From Pyrocephalus nanus (taxonomy: Eukaryota; Chordata; Aves; Passeriformes; Tyrannidae), in the NCBI GenBank assembly GCA_038380795.1, contig CM076259.1:100675739-100739738 (forward strand): a stretch of DNA of 64,000 bases, written 5' to 3'. Made by a program: the position numbers and the translations under genes. The notes beneath the pieces are model-generated. The model was given only the letters and a program-made list of their open reading frames with translations. It was not told the DNA's origin and searched no databases. How positions within the stretch are numbered: position 1 is the stretch's first letter; each line of letters opens with the position of its first letter. This document shows positions 8,771-21,968 of the stretch, one piece after another.

Positions 8771-11700
8771 CTAAAGTCACTTTGATTGCGCTAACCGTAA
8801 TTAGATTGGCAGGAGCAGCCGCGGACATAGACTTAGCGGTGTTGCGTTTCGCTAATGCTTTGTTTATGAAATTATCATTCATGGGTAGCCACAGAGGCTT
8901 TCTGTGCCAAAACAGCCCCGATTTGAGAGATTGGTTGGCTGGTTTCGGGTTCTTGTGGGTTGCTTTGGTTGTAAAATTCTAATGAAGATTGGGCTGGAAA
9001 CACGTAGTGTTTCCACTGGTGTTAGGTGGAAGAAGGAGCGGTGTCTCTCCAAGCAGAAGATGGAACACCTTATAATAAAAAAACTTTATAATAATATTAA
9101 TAAAAAAAAAATAAAGCTCTCAGCATCATCTCTGCTCCACTCCCCAACAGTAAATGATCAGCAGCGCTGACCTGACCGGGCTGGTCCGATAATGGTGTGA
9201 CAAGGACCGGCAGATCCCGGGAAAGGGTCGTGCTCCCGCCGCCGCTCCCTCAGGAGCGGCTCCCAGCGCCTCGGGATGTGTCACGCTTTTATTGCTTTCT
9301 ATTACTGACACTTAAAAAGAAAAAAAAAAAAAAAGAAAAAAGAAAAAAATTTCTTTTGGCTATGAAACGGCTGTGGCAGCAGAAACCCGCACTGGAAATG
9401 CTTTTGTGTAAAAAATGTGCATGGTCTGAAACGAAAGCCAATTTTCTGGCGTTTCAAGGAATGCTGTAGTCAATTGTACATGAGGAAAAGTGCAAATATA
9501 TTCCTGATTTTATAGCAGAGGTTATAAATGTAAGAGAAAAGTGACATGAGGACAAGGGGTGAAACCAAGCTGAATGGATAAGGCAATTGCAGTATTAGAG
9601 GTCGTGTAGAAAGTGAGAACTGCTGTTGTAGAGGCTTGCTCCTGTCACATTTAATATTTGTTGAGCAGTCGTCCCATTCGCATCTGAACCTGCCTTCCAC
9701 CAAGCTCAGGAATGGATGTGTGTGGATCTGTTACCTCACAGATTCTCCCCTCTTACTAGGGTGTTACTTTGCCTTCCGTAGTTTCCATGCATTGCAGTTC
9801 TGCTTGTTTCCTGTGAGGTCTAAAATACCCTGGGTTTCAGAAAGCTTTCATAAACGATCTCTTTCGTAAGCTGACCACTATTCTTGAATTCAGCATATCC
9901 CATGATTCTCCATGCATACACACTACAGGGGCTTTGAGATCTTCTAACTCATGATTAAAGCCAGCAACCAACTTTTTTTTTATATCTGAGTGACTTAGAG
10001 TTTATTAGCGTTGTTATGGTAATGAGAGCTCCAAAATTAATTTCTGAATGAGTCGCACCAGACCTGTGTTATGATTTGTCACTTTCCATCTCAGTGAAAT
10101 ATTTCTGCATATGGATCAAACCACACATTCTGCAAACACAGTTGATTGGAATCAGATGAACTACCCAGGTGGTTCAAGAAATGTTTGTGTTTTGGTGGCA
10201 TAAAGTCTCAAAGCTCCAATGATTTTTTTTTTGGTTTTTAGGTCCTGCGTCTTTGTTTCATTTTTTGGTCAGATTTTACTGCTTATTTCAGTGTGTGGTT
10301 TCATGCAGTGATACAAGGACAATTGTTCCACTAGTTTTCTCCCTCCTTTCTGTTACTTGGCTATATTTCTTCAGACTGTAACCTGGAGTTTCTTCATTAA
10401 ATCTCCTGGGCAGAATCACTCTGCTATATGCAGTTTCAGGTGGAATGATAAGGCATGTGAGACCAGTGGTATGTCTGGTGTGCTGGAAACTGTGTCTAGC
10501 CAGATCCAACTTAGAGGACCCTTTCTGTCTTCCTCAGCCTGTCCTGTCTTCTTATCCCTGCTTCAGATAGAGAGGTCAATGTTCTCAAGCCTGCCCAGAT
10601 CGCCACCCAAGTACTTCCTTAACTCATTTCTCTCAAAATGATCTGGCTTATTTTAAGCAGTTTAAGGTGTGATTCCATGTCAGTTTCAGATGATCTAAAT
10701 CCCAAGTTCTCCCACCCACTCCTCCCATTCCCAGCTCCATTTTCCCATCTCTTTTCCTGTGCTGGCACTTTGCTGCAGCTCACATTGCCCTCAAGGCTGG
10801 TTTCATCTGTACAGGTGACTGAGGCAGTCGACTTCAGGACTGAGCACCTGTGTTGTAAGGCAGTGATGGAGGTAATAATGTCTCTTCTGTTTGTCCTGTT
10901 TCTTTCAGGAACTTCAGAAGACTTAACTGTTTGCATTTTTTTTTCAGTGTTGCAATTTGTACCAATTGTCCCTCTTTACATTGACTCCATCGTTTGTTCC
11001 TGTAAGAAATTATTGTGTTGCTTACCCATTGAACTAGCAATACACTCAACTATCTGTATTTATCAAATTGATAAAGAGATATGCAATGCTTAAAACAATA
11101 ATAGCCTTTGAGTATTCCACAAACCCGTGACAATGCAGATGTCAATGCAGTCTAATTTTAGACATGACACAGTGAGTCTTCTGTTCATTAGTTTTTGTTC
11201 ATTGTCTTATATCTAGCTTGATGATAACCCCCTTGTTTTATTTTTGATTTTTTTTTTAGCTGCTATTGTTGTAAAATCCTTGGTATTCCATTTTAGATGT
11301 AAGGCAAGTCTTCAGGGGATATATTCATTGACCATAAGACATTTGGGGTCCTCAGCCAAGACTTTGCTTTTTAAATTATTTCCAGCATGACTTCAGACAC
11401 AGAAGAGAACTGCCTGGAGCTGGGGAGAGAGGTAGGAAGGAAGCTTACGTCAAATAAGATTAAATTTGCTTGGGGTGACTGGTATGGTTTATGTCAAATT
11501 TTGAGGGTTTGTTTGTTTGTTTTTAATTAATTAGACTATAGTTGGTTTGTCTGGAAAACTGGGTCTTATACAAAAATTAAAAAGGCAGACATCCTGGCAT
11601 TTGGCACTTCATGTGTGTTGTTATTGCCAAATCTGAAGCTCATGGAAGAATTTTGTTGTGATTTCACTGTTAGCCAAATTGATTGGTAAACCAAAAGGCC

Positions 11701-13745
11701 TTTATAACATGAATTAGTCATTAATTCCAATGGAAAATTTGCTTACTGAATTCTAACATCTTTGTCCTTTCTTCACACAGTATTTAGTAAAGAAAGGGTT
11801 TATTCCTGCCTCCCTTTCAGCCATCTTAGCACCTTAAAGAGGAGGGCAACATACTTTAGGAGTGCATGCTGTGTCTTTGCAGTCCACCACTGACGTAGGT
11901 GGATGTGTGAGTAAGACTCATTTTGTTGTTAGTTTATCTTCTTGATGCTCAATATCAGACTCCATTTGCACTGACTGAATAACTGTGGAGTCATTATGAA
12001 GGCTATACAAACTGTGTTACTACCCTTGGAAGTACTTGCTGATGAATTTTTGCCTCTTAAGTCTCCAAACAGGATATTATATTATTATATGCAATTCTCT
12101 TCCCTGATGTACTGTCTGAGTATTGGCCAAACCATCCGTGTACCACTGTGATTCATGCAGAACACTAATCTCAATGGAGACGAAGTAAGTATACATAAGA
12201 CTGTAAATGATTTTCATTGCTATGCCCCCTTTTTTTTTAACCTGGAGCTCTCACTCTTGATGAAATACTATTAAGTGCAATGTAGCAGCCTGATTGCTAG
12301 ATGCTATTAAATCATCATATCATGGCTGGTGTCCTTACTCGCCTGTCTTTTCTGCGTGGGCTTACAGGTTTGCCTGTTGGAGACTTGTGGACATTGGAAT
12401 TCTTTTAAATAAGATTGGTTTCCAACAGACACATATGGCTCTCAGGAACATGGATGTCAGGCCACCTGTGTGATGGGCAGAACTACAGAATGAGCATCAC
12501 AGATGTTCATCCTTGAAGTTGAATTTTCAGAGCTGGAGGAATAGTTTGAAACTGAAGTGTGGTCTTCCAGCCTGGTTATGAGAATTACAGAGTCTAAACC
12601 ATGCCTTACATGCGTCGATTGCTTTGGAAAAGAAAAACCTGCTTTTGAAAGTATATGAATATGCAGAAATGAGGAGTGTGTTAGATGCCAGTCCGTGAGG
12701 GCTTCCTCTTAGTTACCATGTTTATTAGCCTCAGCCTGGTGCAAGGCACAGCAGCCATTTGGATAAGGCACACACAAGCCAGCTGTTAGCATGGGGTGTG
12801 TTGGGATAGTAAGCAGCAGATTTCCCTCTTACTTAAGTCATGTTCTTATCTTTTGCTTGTCCATGTTTATATTGGAGTAGTGCTCAGAGGCCCCAGAACT
12901 GAAGAAAATAACTGCACTGCAGACATTTATGAAGAAGTTGTTATGACTGCTAATGCTTCTTCCTGCTCCACTCTTACAAACTCTGCCATAGTGCAGCAAA
13001 GAACTGAATGGTTTCCAAAAGAAGTGTGTGAGGAAATGCAACTTTTTAACCTCACAAGGAAGTAGCTGGGAGGAATGGAGAGAGGAAAAGAGAGGAAGCT
13101 GGGATTTCTAAGAATGCATCAGTACTTTAAGGAGTTGTTGAATACAGCATCTCACATATATCTTGCTCATCCTGCTGCCACTGCCATTTCTGAAGTGGCT
13201 GATGCTGCAGATTAAGCAGTATGTGCTTGCTGGATCCATCTCCTCAGATGAAGGAGTATTTGGACAGGCTTGTGTGGAGCTACTCAATTTTGCCCAGGAT
13301 GAAAAAATCTTTTTAATATGCCAGAGTATGGTATAGATATATAGGATTCTGGATAGGGCACCTATGAAGTCAGACACATTCAGAGGAAGACAGTATACAC
13401 AGGTTTTCCCATGCACAGTCTGGTCATCCTAAATCCACTGAAGCCCTCATTTAGGCATATATTCCGCTTCTGTCCTTGCTCTTAGGCATGCCCAACTGAT
13501 GGTCCTGTAAGGCCTCTGGATCTGTCTGTGTGTGGAGACTGATCTAGCAAACCTCAAGATGTACTGGCTTCTGCCAAGGAGATAGTTCAGTTTCCAACTT
13601 CGAACTTTCCCAGATTGACACATTGTGTTGTGTAGCCAGGAAAGAAGATACAGACTTCCACCGCAAGTGTCTTAATTTTCAGCACATAGAAACTTTTCAT
13701 AAAAACTCGGAAACTGCTCTGAAACTGACATGGAAACCTGAAACC
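8771..13745. other. Non-coding flank of the CpG island; no gene seen
   Basis: Upstream of AP1S2 in its own direction. A-rich runs occur at 9088-9112 and 9314-9348. The frames here (for example 10638-11093, 151 codons) lack domain motifs, have no matching splice context and have ordinary AT-rich composition. I see no exon that I can support. Confidence 0.6.
9241..9260. other. Perfect GC-rich stem-loop (8-bp stem, 4-base loop)
   Basis: GCCGCTCC and its exact reverse complement GGAGCGGC flank a CTCA loop. It lies in a small GC-rich patch (about 9215-9275) detached from the main CpG island. No downstream T run is present, and eukaryotic context makes a terminator reading irrelevant. Confidence 0.4.
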
Positions 13746-13935
13746 AGAATGTTTCATATTATAATCAAACCATAAACCTCCTAAACTTCCACACTGATTC
13801 TACAGTATAGCACTAAGCTTTCATTTCAAATACTTCTGGAAGAATGTTTCGTATTATAATCAAACCATAAACCTCCTAAACTTCCACACTGATTCTACAG
13901 TATAGCACTAAGCTTTCATTTCAAATACTTCTGGA
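13746..13935. repeat. Recent 95-bp tandem duplication (two copies)
   Basis: Copy 1 is 13746-13840 and copy 2 is 13841-13935. Each begins AGAATGTTTC and ends TACTTCTGGA. The only difference I find is A at 13756 against G at 13851. The unit shows no known repeat motif. The near identity implies a recent event, or an assembly or polymorphism effect. Confidence 0.95.
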
Positions 13936-16900
13936 AGACCAGTATAACTTCCTGTGTTGTTTTAGAGAAAATATATTGCATGATCTGACTAGTCTTTGCC
14001 ACTCCTAAAGGAGTAACGCAATCTGTAAGGCTTTCCTTTATTGCCATCTTCTTTTTCAGCTGAAGTGTTTTAAGAGGACGAAACTGGGACAGCCAAGGCC
14101 TGTAAACCATTTACTGCCCAATTTTAAAGGCTCAAGAAGAATTTAAATGATGCGTAGGTTTTGTGCTGGCTGTGTCCACTTGTGACAATTTTATGCCTGT
14201 GAATTCTCGTTCAAGCTGTCTAGACCCCTCTGTTGCCATGGCTTTGTGAAGGCTATCTTTGCAGTGCCACCTTTAGCCTTCCTTAAAGCTGCTGAACAGC
14301 AATCACAGCAAACATCTTTGCCAGGGGAACATGTGCATAGTTTACCTGGGACCTCTAGGGTTTGGATCTCTAGGTTTTGAAGGATTTTGAAGAACTAAAG
14401 TGCATAGAAAATGAGTGTGATAGAGCTCAGCACGAGGTCTTAGGGAAGCAGAATGTGATTTTATAAACAAAATATCTGCAAAATACCGACTGTTTCTCTG
14501 TATGCTTTCACACCCATATACTTGGAATCATCAAAATGTTTGTGTTCAAATGGCCTGGTTAGCATCACATGTGTGATCACACAGAGGATAAGGATATTGT
14601 CTGTTATGTCCTCTTTGTGCCTCTGGGCTTCTTGATTGGCAAGTAAACTGAATTTGGAATTGCTTTTTATACTCCCTATGAGGGGATGGTGTATAGGATA
14701 CTTTGCCTCACTGTTTTATTTCACTCTTCAGAAATCCATGAATGTCATAAATGTTTGTTGCCTTTGTGCATTTTATGTCCCTAATGCATTTGTTCTTTGT
14801 CTTGTTTGATACCTTATCTTTAGGTCACTTTGTTCTTTCTCTTAGTTCAGATACCTTTTTAACACGTGTTCTACTGCTTCATCTGGCCCTTTCACATACA
14901 CACACAGACATACTTCCACTCAGACTCTGTTAATGCCAATCTTAATATTGGTTTCAAATCACTGCAAAAGAACTAAGTAGCTCCTCGTTTTTCCCAAAAC
15001 ACTTTGTTCTTCAAGAGCAAGCCTCTTTTATTTTTTTTTTTCATCTATACAGCAAGATATCAAATACACTTAGAGATCTCTCCCAGTAAGAAGACCTCAT
15101 TTACTCTCTGACTTTGGGATTCTGCCCTAATCTAGAGGGTCATTAGTGGAACAGAGCCAAAAGGACATTCAATTATTTGCTCAAATCTGAAAGGCCAGTG
15201 TTTCACAACTGCAGAGTGTGCTATTAAAAAGGATGAATCCTTTGGCAATGTATCCTTTCTACTGCAAAATACTTGCCGTATGGAACCTAAGACCCCTATT
15301 ACAAATTCATGAATGATTTTAATGCATCCTGGCAGCTTTCATAAGCATTGCAGTCATCTGGAAGCAAGTTAAAAAAAAAAAAAAAGATCATTGGTTTGTG
15401 CAAAATAATATAGCTATGGTCGTATTTGATCTAGCTCTCTAGTGGGAAAGGAATGTTGAACTTTTTTAAAAAATTGAGAGAGATTTCTACTACGTTATGT
15501 CTCACCAGTCAATTTAGAAATCATGTTCACATAAGAGATAATAACTCAATGTGGATCATCAATAAAAGAAAAATATGTCTAAAATGAGCACAGTCCTTGG
15601 TGTCTTGGAGAAGTTGTAAAATCATGTTGTAAAACTAATCTACCCATTGTCAGAAAGTAACACTCTAATAGGAAAATCTGGCTATTAAGAATTTCTTTCA
15701 TTTCTTCATTGTATTTTAAAAATTTTCACCCAAACTGTGATTTTCGCTTTGAGCACTCCTAGCCTGGAGGCACTGTTTGTTGCAAAGACAAAGCTGTCAA
15801 GAAAGGGAAGCAGATCTGAGAGTTAGCAGCTTTTATTTCCTTGGGGCACTATGATGCAAAATGATAGCAAGTCAACAAGTAAAATTTTATGTGGTAGAGG
15901 CTTGAAGAAGTACTCAATAGCTGATTTCTACTACAGTTTTCATAATATTATTTTCCCCAGTAAGCAACTGTTATGGAAAAACAGTTGTTGTGTGCAGTCA
16001 CAAGTCAGAGAAGAAGCTTTGAAGAGGATACATTGAAATGAGGAGTGTTCTAGAGCTGCTGTGTATAACACAGTGACATAAGGTCAAAACTAAAGATTTG
16101 GACTTTCAAAATTCCATCTCTTATTCCTATAGAGTCAAACACAGCTGTGGTTTGCATAAGGCTCCTAAATGCTTTGAAATCTCTTCCTTCTTTAAGGAAA
16201 ACAGGTTTGTTCCAGGTTTTGCTCAGATTTGCATAATAAATTCACATAAAGAAAGCTTACAATTAATCTCTCTAACCAGTCTGCCATGAAGAATTTACAG
16301 TTTAATAGTTTGCTTTGCCACTGATAAATAATATCAATAATCATCATTATCAGAATTAGGCATCCTCCCTCTCTGTTCAGTCATGTGTAATTTGCATTCA
16401 GGGATACCAAAGAACAGTGTAGTGAAATCACCTCCAGGCAGCTAAACAGTCTGAAGAAATTAAGCTGGTGCATAAACTACATGTAGATTAAAAAAAAAAA
16501 TCCTCAAAAAAGAGACCCATGCCTGAAACAGAGCAACAAGCCAGGAAATATTTAGGTTGGTTTATATTTATTTACAAATGTTGGTAGCAGATGGTTACCA
16601 ACATTTCATCAGTGTGGCTGTTTAAACAACTTAAAAGCTGTAACAAACAGCCCAATTTATGTACCAGCTCGCCTGCTTTAGCCCACTCTTGCTTGCGTTA
16701 CCCAGAACGACTCCCATTACAATTCATCGCACAGCTAAGCAGCTAAAAAAGGAAATAGATACAAGTGCAAAACCAGAAAAGCAGCATGGTTGTCCAGAGT
16801 TAGAGATCAGTGGTTTCTCCATCACAGATGCCTGCTTTGAGTGATGTGCACAAACAATCGTTTTCAGAAGATTTCTCACTCTCCTAAGTACAGAGTGTAC

Positions 16901-19299
16901 CTTGGTTATTAAGGCTTGTAGAGACTACAGATGCAGATGCTACCTTAGCTGCTGGATAGGCATAATTTATCTCAGTACTTTCTTTTTAAGAGAATGTATT
17001 TAGCAGATGAATTAAACTAGTCTGGTCTTTTCCCACATTACCCTCCTTTTCATACAGCAGCCAAGGTGGCTAGGATGAGGTGATGGCTGACAGATGAAGG
17101 TGGCTAGTCAGATGGATGTCTGTGATATATTTTGGTTAAAAAATATTTTCTAAAGAAAGTAAATACAAATAGGCATCTCAGCTGAATTCCCCCAAAGAAG
17201 GCCTCACACCTAAGAATATTGCATCTAGAATTGTCATACAGGATATACAGTTTTTGTACATACTCCATTGAACAGAGTTGGGCTCCTCTTTCTCAGATAC
17301 CTAATTCACTCACAAATTCAAGAATAAAGATTATGTTTTCATAGGCAGCTGGACAGAACTGCTTGTGATGCCAAAGCATAGACAGGAGCAAACATCAATT
17401 TTATCACCATAAAAAGGATGGACAATATAATGAGCGATTTAAAAATGGAAACAGGAATGCTTGCTTTGTAAATATAGTGAAGCTGACTTTCCCGTTCCTG
17501 TTCTAGCAAGTGGTGAAGGTCAGAGTAGTCACTGGTTAAGGAGAACGTCACTGTAAGTGGCCCAGAGAAGAGTGTACCGCCATCATTTCGTTGTCCAACT
17601 TGGCTTCAGGGCCTGGCTGGTGTCAGAAACCTCTACTCAGCAAGAGCTCAAAGTGTGAGCGTGCACATCAGTGTCTGAGAAAGTGTTACTGGCTGTATAT
17701 TTGCAAATTTGAGTGACTGGACTCACTTGTTCCTTCCTGGGAAAATTCTGTCAACACTGACGGTACATAACATCATAAGAATCAGATGGAGTCTGAACTG
17801 GAAATGGGTATAGTTTATGATGATTTAAGTGATTAATTTAAAATTACTAAGATGCTGAGAATTTTTTTCCCCTTTCCTATCTTTCATTTATATGTAGTAA
17901 TTGCTCAAAACAACTTCTATGAGAAAAATCTCCTCAATTAGGAGTGATTTGCTTTTTAAAAGTCTTATCATGTGACGTGGCATATTCCACAGGAAGTTTT
18001 ATTTAAGACAGGATGTGCATTTTTAGATCTGATGCTTGCAGAGTATATGCCCACTGTACACTTTGGAGGTCCTCTCTCAGAGTGGAGCAGTTCTGAGCTT
18101 ACACATCAGCCCTTCGTGGGAACATTTCCGTGTCACAGTGTGACCATTGCTCCTATCGACTCATTGTTCCTGAACCCATTCATGTGTATTGGAGCATGGA
18201 GCAGTAACTCTCTGTGTGGCAGGACCTGCCACTGTGCCACCCACAGGAGCCCTGGCGTGCCCAGGGGTGGCAGGGGAGACAGGGACACAGGGCTACGGGT
18301 GCTCTGGTTTGCCAGTGCCCTCACTGCAGATCTTCTCAGTCCTAGAAACAAGGAGGTGCTAAGTTAGTTTTGGGCCTGAAAGCAGTGCCAGACTGAAATT
18401 TCCAGACTGAGGATTGGATGATGGATGTGTGCAGGCTGAAAACTGGCTGAGAGCCCTGAGTAACTCTCCAGTGTAGACATCAACACACTAGGGGAGACTC
18501 TGGCAGCATCTCCACTTACCTTCCACCAAGTGCTGAATCATCCTGCTCAGCTGGAATGAGCAGCACCTGGCCAGGGAAGAGGCACCAGGAATGCTGCTGT
18601 GCTAAGTGGCTGTGCCTGGCTGAGGCTCAGGGTGAGCTTTGGGGCTCAGGGAGAGTTTTGGGGTTTGGGACACTCTTGGTTTCTGGATGCAGGCACAGAT
18701 GCCCTCCCACCCATGCAGGGCAGGTGCCTCCAGAGCCAGACAGAGCCAGACGTGCAGGTTCACCTCTGAGAAAAGGGCAGATTCTTCAGACATCAGGCAC
18801 ACAAGGTTTATGTGGTTGCCCTTTTCTCCCTGTGCTGCAGAGTGGAGCTAGTGCCTCACGATCTTTCAGGAAGCAGAAGCTGTGGGTCTTGCTGGTGGTG
18901 GATGCAACCAGTGCCATTAGACTTGTCTTAGAAATTGCTGGGAATGACATATTTAGGTTAAGCAGAACACATTTTCATTAGGTGGTGCTGCTTCTGGAGA
19001 GAGAGGAGTGCTGAGTAGTAATCATTATTATTGCTTTAACAGATTGTATCTGTGCACGGCTGCCACCTGCCACTCTCAGTACTGTGCTGTAAAGAGACCC
19101 CTGGTTTTAAATCCTAGTGGGTGACCTTATTATCAGTTCCATGTTTACCAAGCCCACAGAAACCTGGACCCAAATTATGGAATCTAAAAATAAATACATT
19201 GAAGTGTTCCTTTGCCTTGTGGTTTGGCTTCTGGGTCTTTATCATCTATATAGGTCATTGTTCATTTTTCTCTCTACAGAAGGCTAAGATTTTTGTTGC

Positions 19300-19428
19300 A
19301 GGAAGAAGGGAAGGAAGGGGGAAGAGAGTAGGAAAGGACACAAGAAATGAAGGATAGGAGGGAAAAAGGGGAAGAAGAAGAGGGAGAAGGGTAGAATAGC
19401 AAGAAGAAGAAAAAAAAAAGAAAAAAAT
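19300..19428. repeat. Polypurine tract (GA-rich), about 130 bp
   Basis: The plus strand is nearly all A and G, with GGAAGG, GAAGAAGA and long A words, broken by only a few pyrimidines. It could form triplex (H-DNA) structure. No coding signal. Confidence 0.8.
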
Positions 19429-20921
19429 TCTACAGAACAACAAAAGGAACTCTACCTTTAGGAAAAGTAACAGGTAAAATAAGTTTCACATAAAACCAGA
19501 CATTGTCAAGATGTGGCTCCCTAAACAAGAGTGAAAGGCAAAGTAAGTGAATGTATTTTATCTGGCAATAGCTTGTCAGCTCAAAATTATCCATGTCAGC
19601 ATGGACATTAACAGAGTTGTAAAGCCACCCCATTCCCTGCTCATAAACTCCCTGTATTGAATTAGTGAACCTGAGATTTCTTGTCCTCTTGGTACTCGTG
19701 ATCCTCGGGACTCTAACCCACAGCACTCTGTGTATTGGGTTGCCTTGGTGCCGAATTTTATTTCATTTGATTTATTTTATGAAGTGAGAGATCTGGGATT
19801 TCAAGTTTTTCAGGCTTTTTTTTTTTTTTTTCAGTGTAAAACACTTGAGTGCTATCTTTACTTTCTGGGCTATTTAATATGCAGATGCAGAAAGACAGAG
19901 TAATTTGGGACCTCTGGTTTCTCTAGCTGGCTGAGGGTCACAGATGTGATATCAGAAAAGGAGTTAAGATAGTGGGGGAGCCAGGAATAATTGTCTGAGT
20001 GATGCTATGAAAGTACAAAATTATTTTGGGGAAAAGACAGTGCTCTGAGCTTTGTCTGGAGGACCAACCGCCCTAAGATCTGTCCAGGCAATCACATGGG
20101 TCAGCATGAGATATAGGCATAGATTGTATTGAAAGTGTGGTTTTGGATCCTAATGCTGTGTAAGTCCCTGCATTCACCGATTTGATAGAGATATCCAAGT
20201 TTACACCACTGGCAAGTTTAGTCATGTCTTTAATTTATAATCCAAAGACTTTGTCACAAATCTGGAGAAAATTACTCCAAAATGTGATCCTCAACACTGG
20301 GAACAGTGTCATTTTAACGCAAACTGTGGATTGACCACGGTCAGAGGTTTGTGGTATGCTTTGCTTCAGTTTTAAATGTGGGTAGGAAAAATGGATTTTG
20401 TAGTTGAAAGGCTGATAATGCTGTTATCCTTGTTCAATTTTTTAGCACCATCTGTTCTTCCCAAGGAGAAATTCCTGACAAATCACATGAGCAAAAGCCT
20501 TTATTTCTCCATGCAGCAGGCGAACCATTAGAATTACCAAAATCTGGTTGGGCAAAGAAATATGTTTATAAAATGATTGGTTTAAGTCTTTGTTGTCTGA
20601 GAAAATGACTTTTTAATGTACTGACAGCTGTCTCCCTCTGGCATATTTTCAGTTTAACAGTTTATGCTGGAGCCAGATCATTTGTTTCATAACTGTCTAT
20701 AGCGTAACAAACAGCACTTTTAAATCTCTCATCAGCCCAGATATCGTATAAATGTTATCTGTCCCAATTGGGATACTTTTCCAATCACTGTTTTCTTAGT
20801 TGTGCCTGAAAAATACTTAAATAATATGGTCACGCTATAATCCTCTTTTAAGTCACATAGAGTTGACTGAAACATTTGAAAATTTTTATTAGGTCATTTT
20901 AACTTAGAGTTAAGGAAGCTA

Positions 20922-20966
20922 CCCAGCACATTAATGCTGGGCAAATAAATAAATAAATTTATTTGC
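20922..20966. repeat. Two adjacent dyads (7-bp and 10-bp arms)
   Basis: CCCAGCA (20922-20928) pairs with TGCTGGG (20935-20941) across CATTAA. Directly after, GCAAATAAAT (20941-20950) pairs with ATTTATTTGC (20957-20966) across six bases. Both are perfect. The second is partly forced by an AAAT repeat. Confidence 0.6.
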
Positions 20967-21653
20967 TAAAATAGTTCTATAAACCTTATTTAAATCCTAC
21001 CTAGAAAACAAATACTATTTTTTTCTGGTCTCTAGACTTCCAAAACCCAGTGCGTTGGGCACTGGGCAAATACAGTCTGGATGCTTACAGGATAAATCAG
21101 GGTTTCATTTAAAAGTCTTCATAGTTTGCTTTCAGATATGAGAGCACTGGGCTTCATGGTCTAATTCTTCCATCTGTATCCAGTGGTGTCCAGCTGGACC
21201 CAGGCTGGTTTTGTGAGTGCAGAAGTCTGCACACAGTTAGCTGTCCATGCTCTCATCCACTGAGCATCATATAGGGCATCCTCACCACCGTTTTGGTGCA
21301 ACACCTGCACCTTGGACTGAAAACTGCTGTCTGAACACTGAAATCAAGTCATAGCAGGGGCAGCTGGAAGCAAAACAGAGGGAGGTTCTCTTCATTTCCA
21401 TCCAAAGTGGTCTTTTGACATAATTTGATCTCCTTAATGATATGTCGTGGGCATGGCATAGCAATGTCAGCCTTGCATTACTTATTTCTGTTATTGGTAG
21501 CATGGTGCTCCCTTTCCCTGTTTTGTAGGGAAAAGAGATTACAGGCCAACTGATCTGTAGCAGAGCCTGTGTCCTGTGATGTCACCGATACTCATTTCAT
21601 AAGGGTTCCTTAAACTATTTTGAAGAGATGTTACTGATTTTACTAATTGATTA

Positions 21654-21968
21654 GATGCCTATCGCCGGTCGAGGCGGGAGGCGACATGGTTTTCAGGATA
21701 CCAGCTTTATTATTGCAACAGTATGTCTACCTTTATACAGTCCTGAGTGACACATGTACACACAGCATTGGTTTACAACTTCATAACAACTCATGATTGG
21801 ACACACAGCCACATGTCTTAACACAATAGGTTAACCTCTAACAGGAAACCCACTCTGTGCTACAGTCCTACTGTCCGTGGTTAACCCTCTGCCAGGTGTA
21901 AGAAGTTCCATCTTTGATATCTCAGTTTACAGAGAGCCCAGAACCAGCTGGGCTCCCCAACAGATGCC
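21654..21968. repeat. Target-site duplication GATGCC flanking the solo LTR
   Basis: The six bases GATGCC occur at 21654-21659 and again at 21963-21968, exactly abutting the LTR ends. The perfect match indicates that the insertion is not ancient, or at least that neither copy has mutated. Confidence 0.8.
21660..21962 (-). mobile_element. Solo LTR of an endogenous retrovirus, 303 bp, alpharetrovirus-like layout
   Basis: On the minus strand the element starts TGTTGGGGAGCCC and ends CCGGCGATA. It has a TATAAA (plus 21732-21737) only about 20 bases upstream of AATAAA (plus 21706-21711), the compact arrangement seen in avian alpharetrovirus LTRs. The exact 6-bp duplication GATGCC flanks it at 21654-21659 and 21963-21968, as expected for a retroviral integrase of the alpharetrovirus/ERVK type. 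The right end reads TA rather than the canonical CA. There is no internal viral gene in the flanks, so this is a solo LTR left by recombination. The family name needs a library match. Confidence 0.85.

Larger units (their letters stand above)
13936..21653. other. Non-coding interval; no gene seen
   Basis: Contains homopolymers (A15 at 15371-15385, T16 at 19816-19831), the polypurine tract at 19.3 kb and the dyads at 20.9 kb. Frames such as 17972-18367 and 18556-18981 sit in a mildly GC-richer patch and show no recognisable domain. Confidence 0.6.

Noticed and set aside
10638..11093. 151-codon plus-strand frame in the AP1S2 upstream flank
   Set aside because: Ordinary AT-rich composition, no domain, no supporting splice or promoter context; chance frames of this length are expected in 64 kb.
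14880..14912. CA-type microsatellite
   Set aside because: Too short and too interrupted (CACATACACACACAGACATA) to list as a repeat feature.
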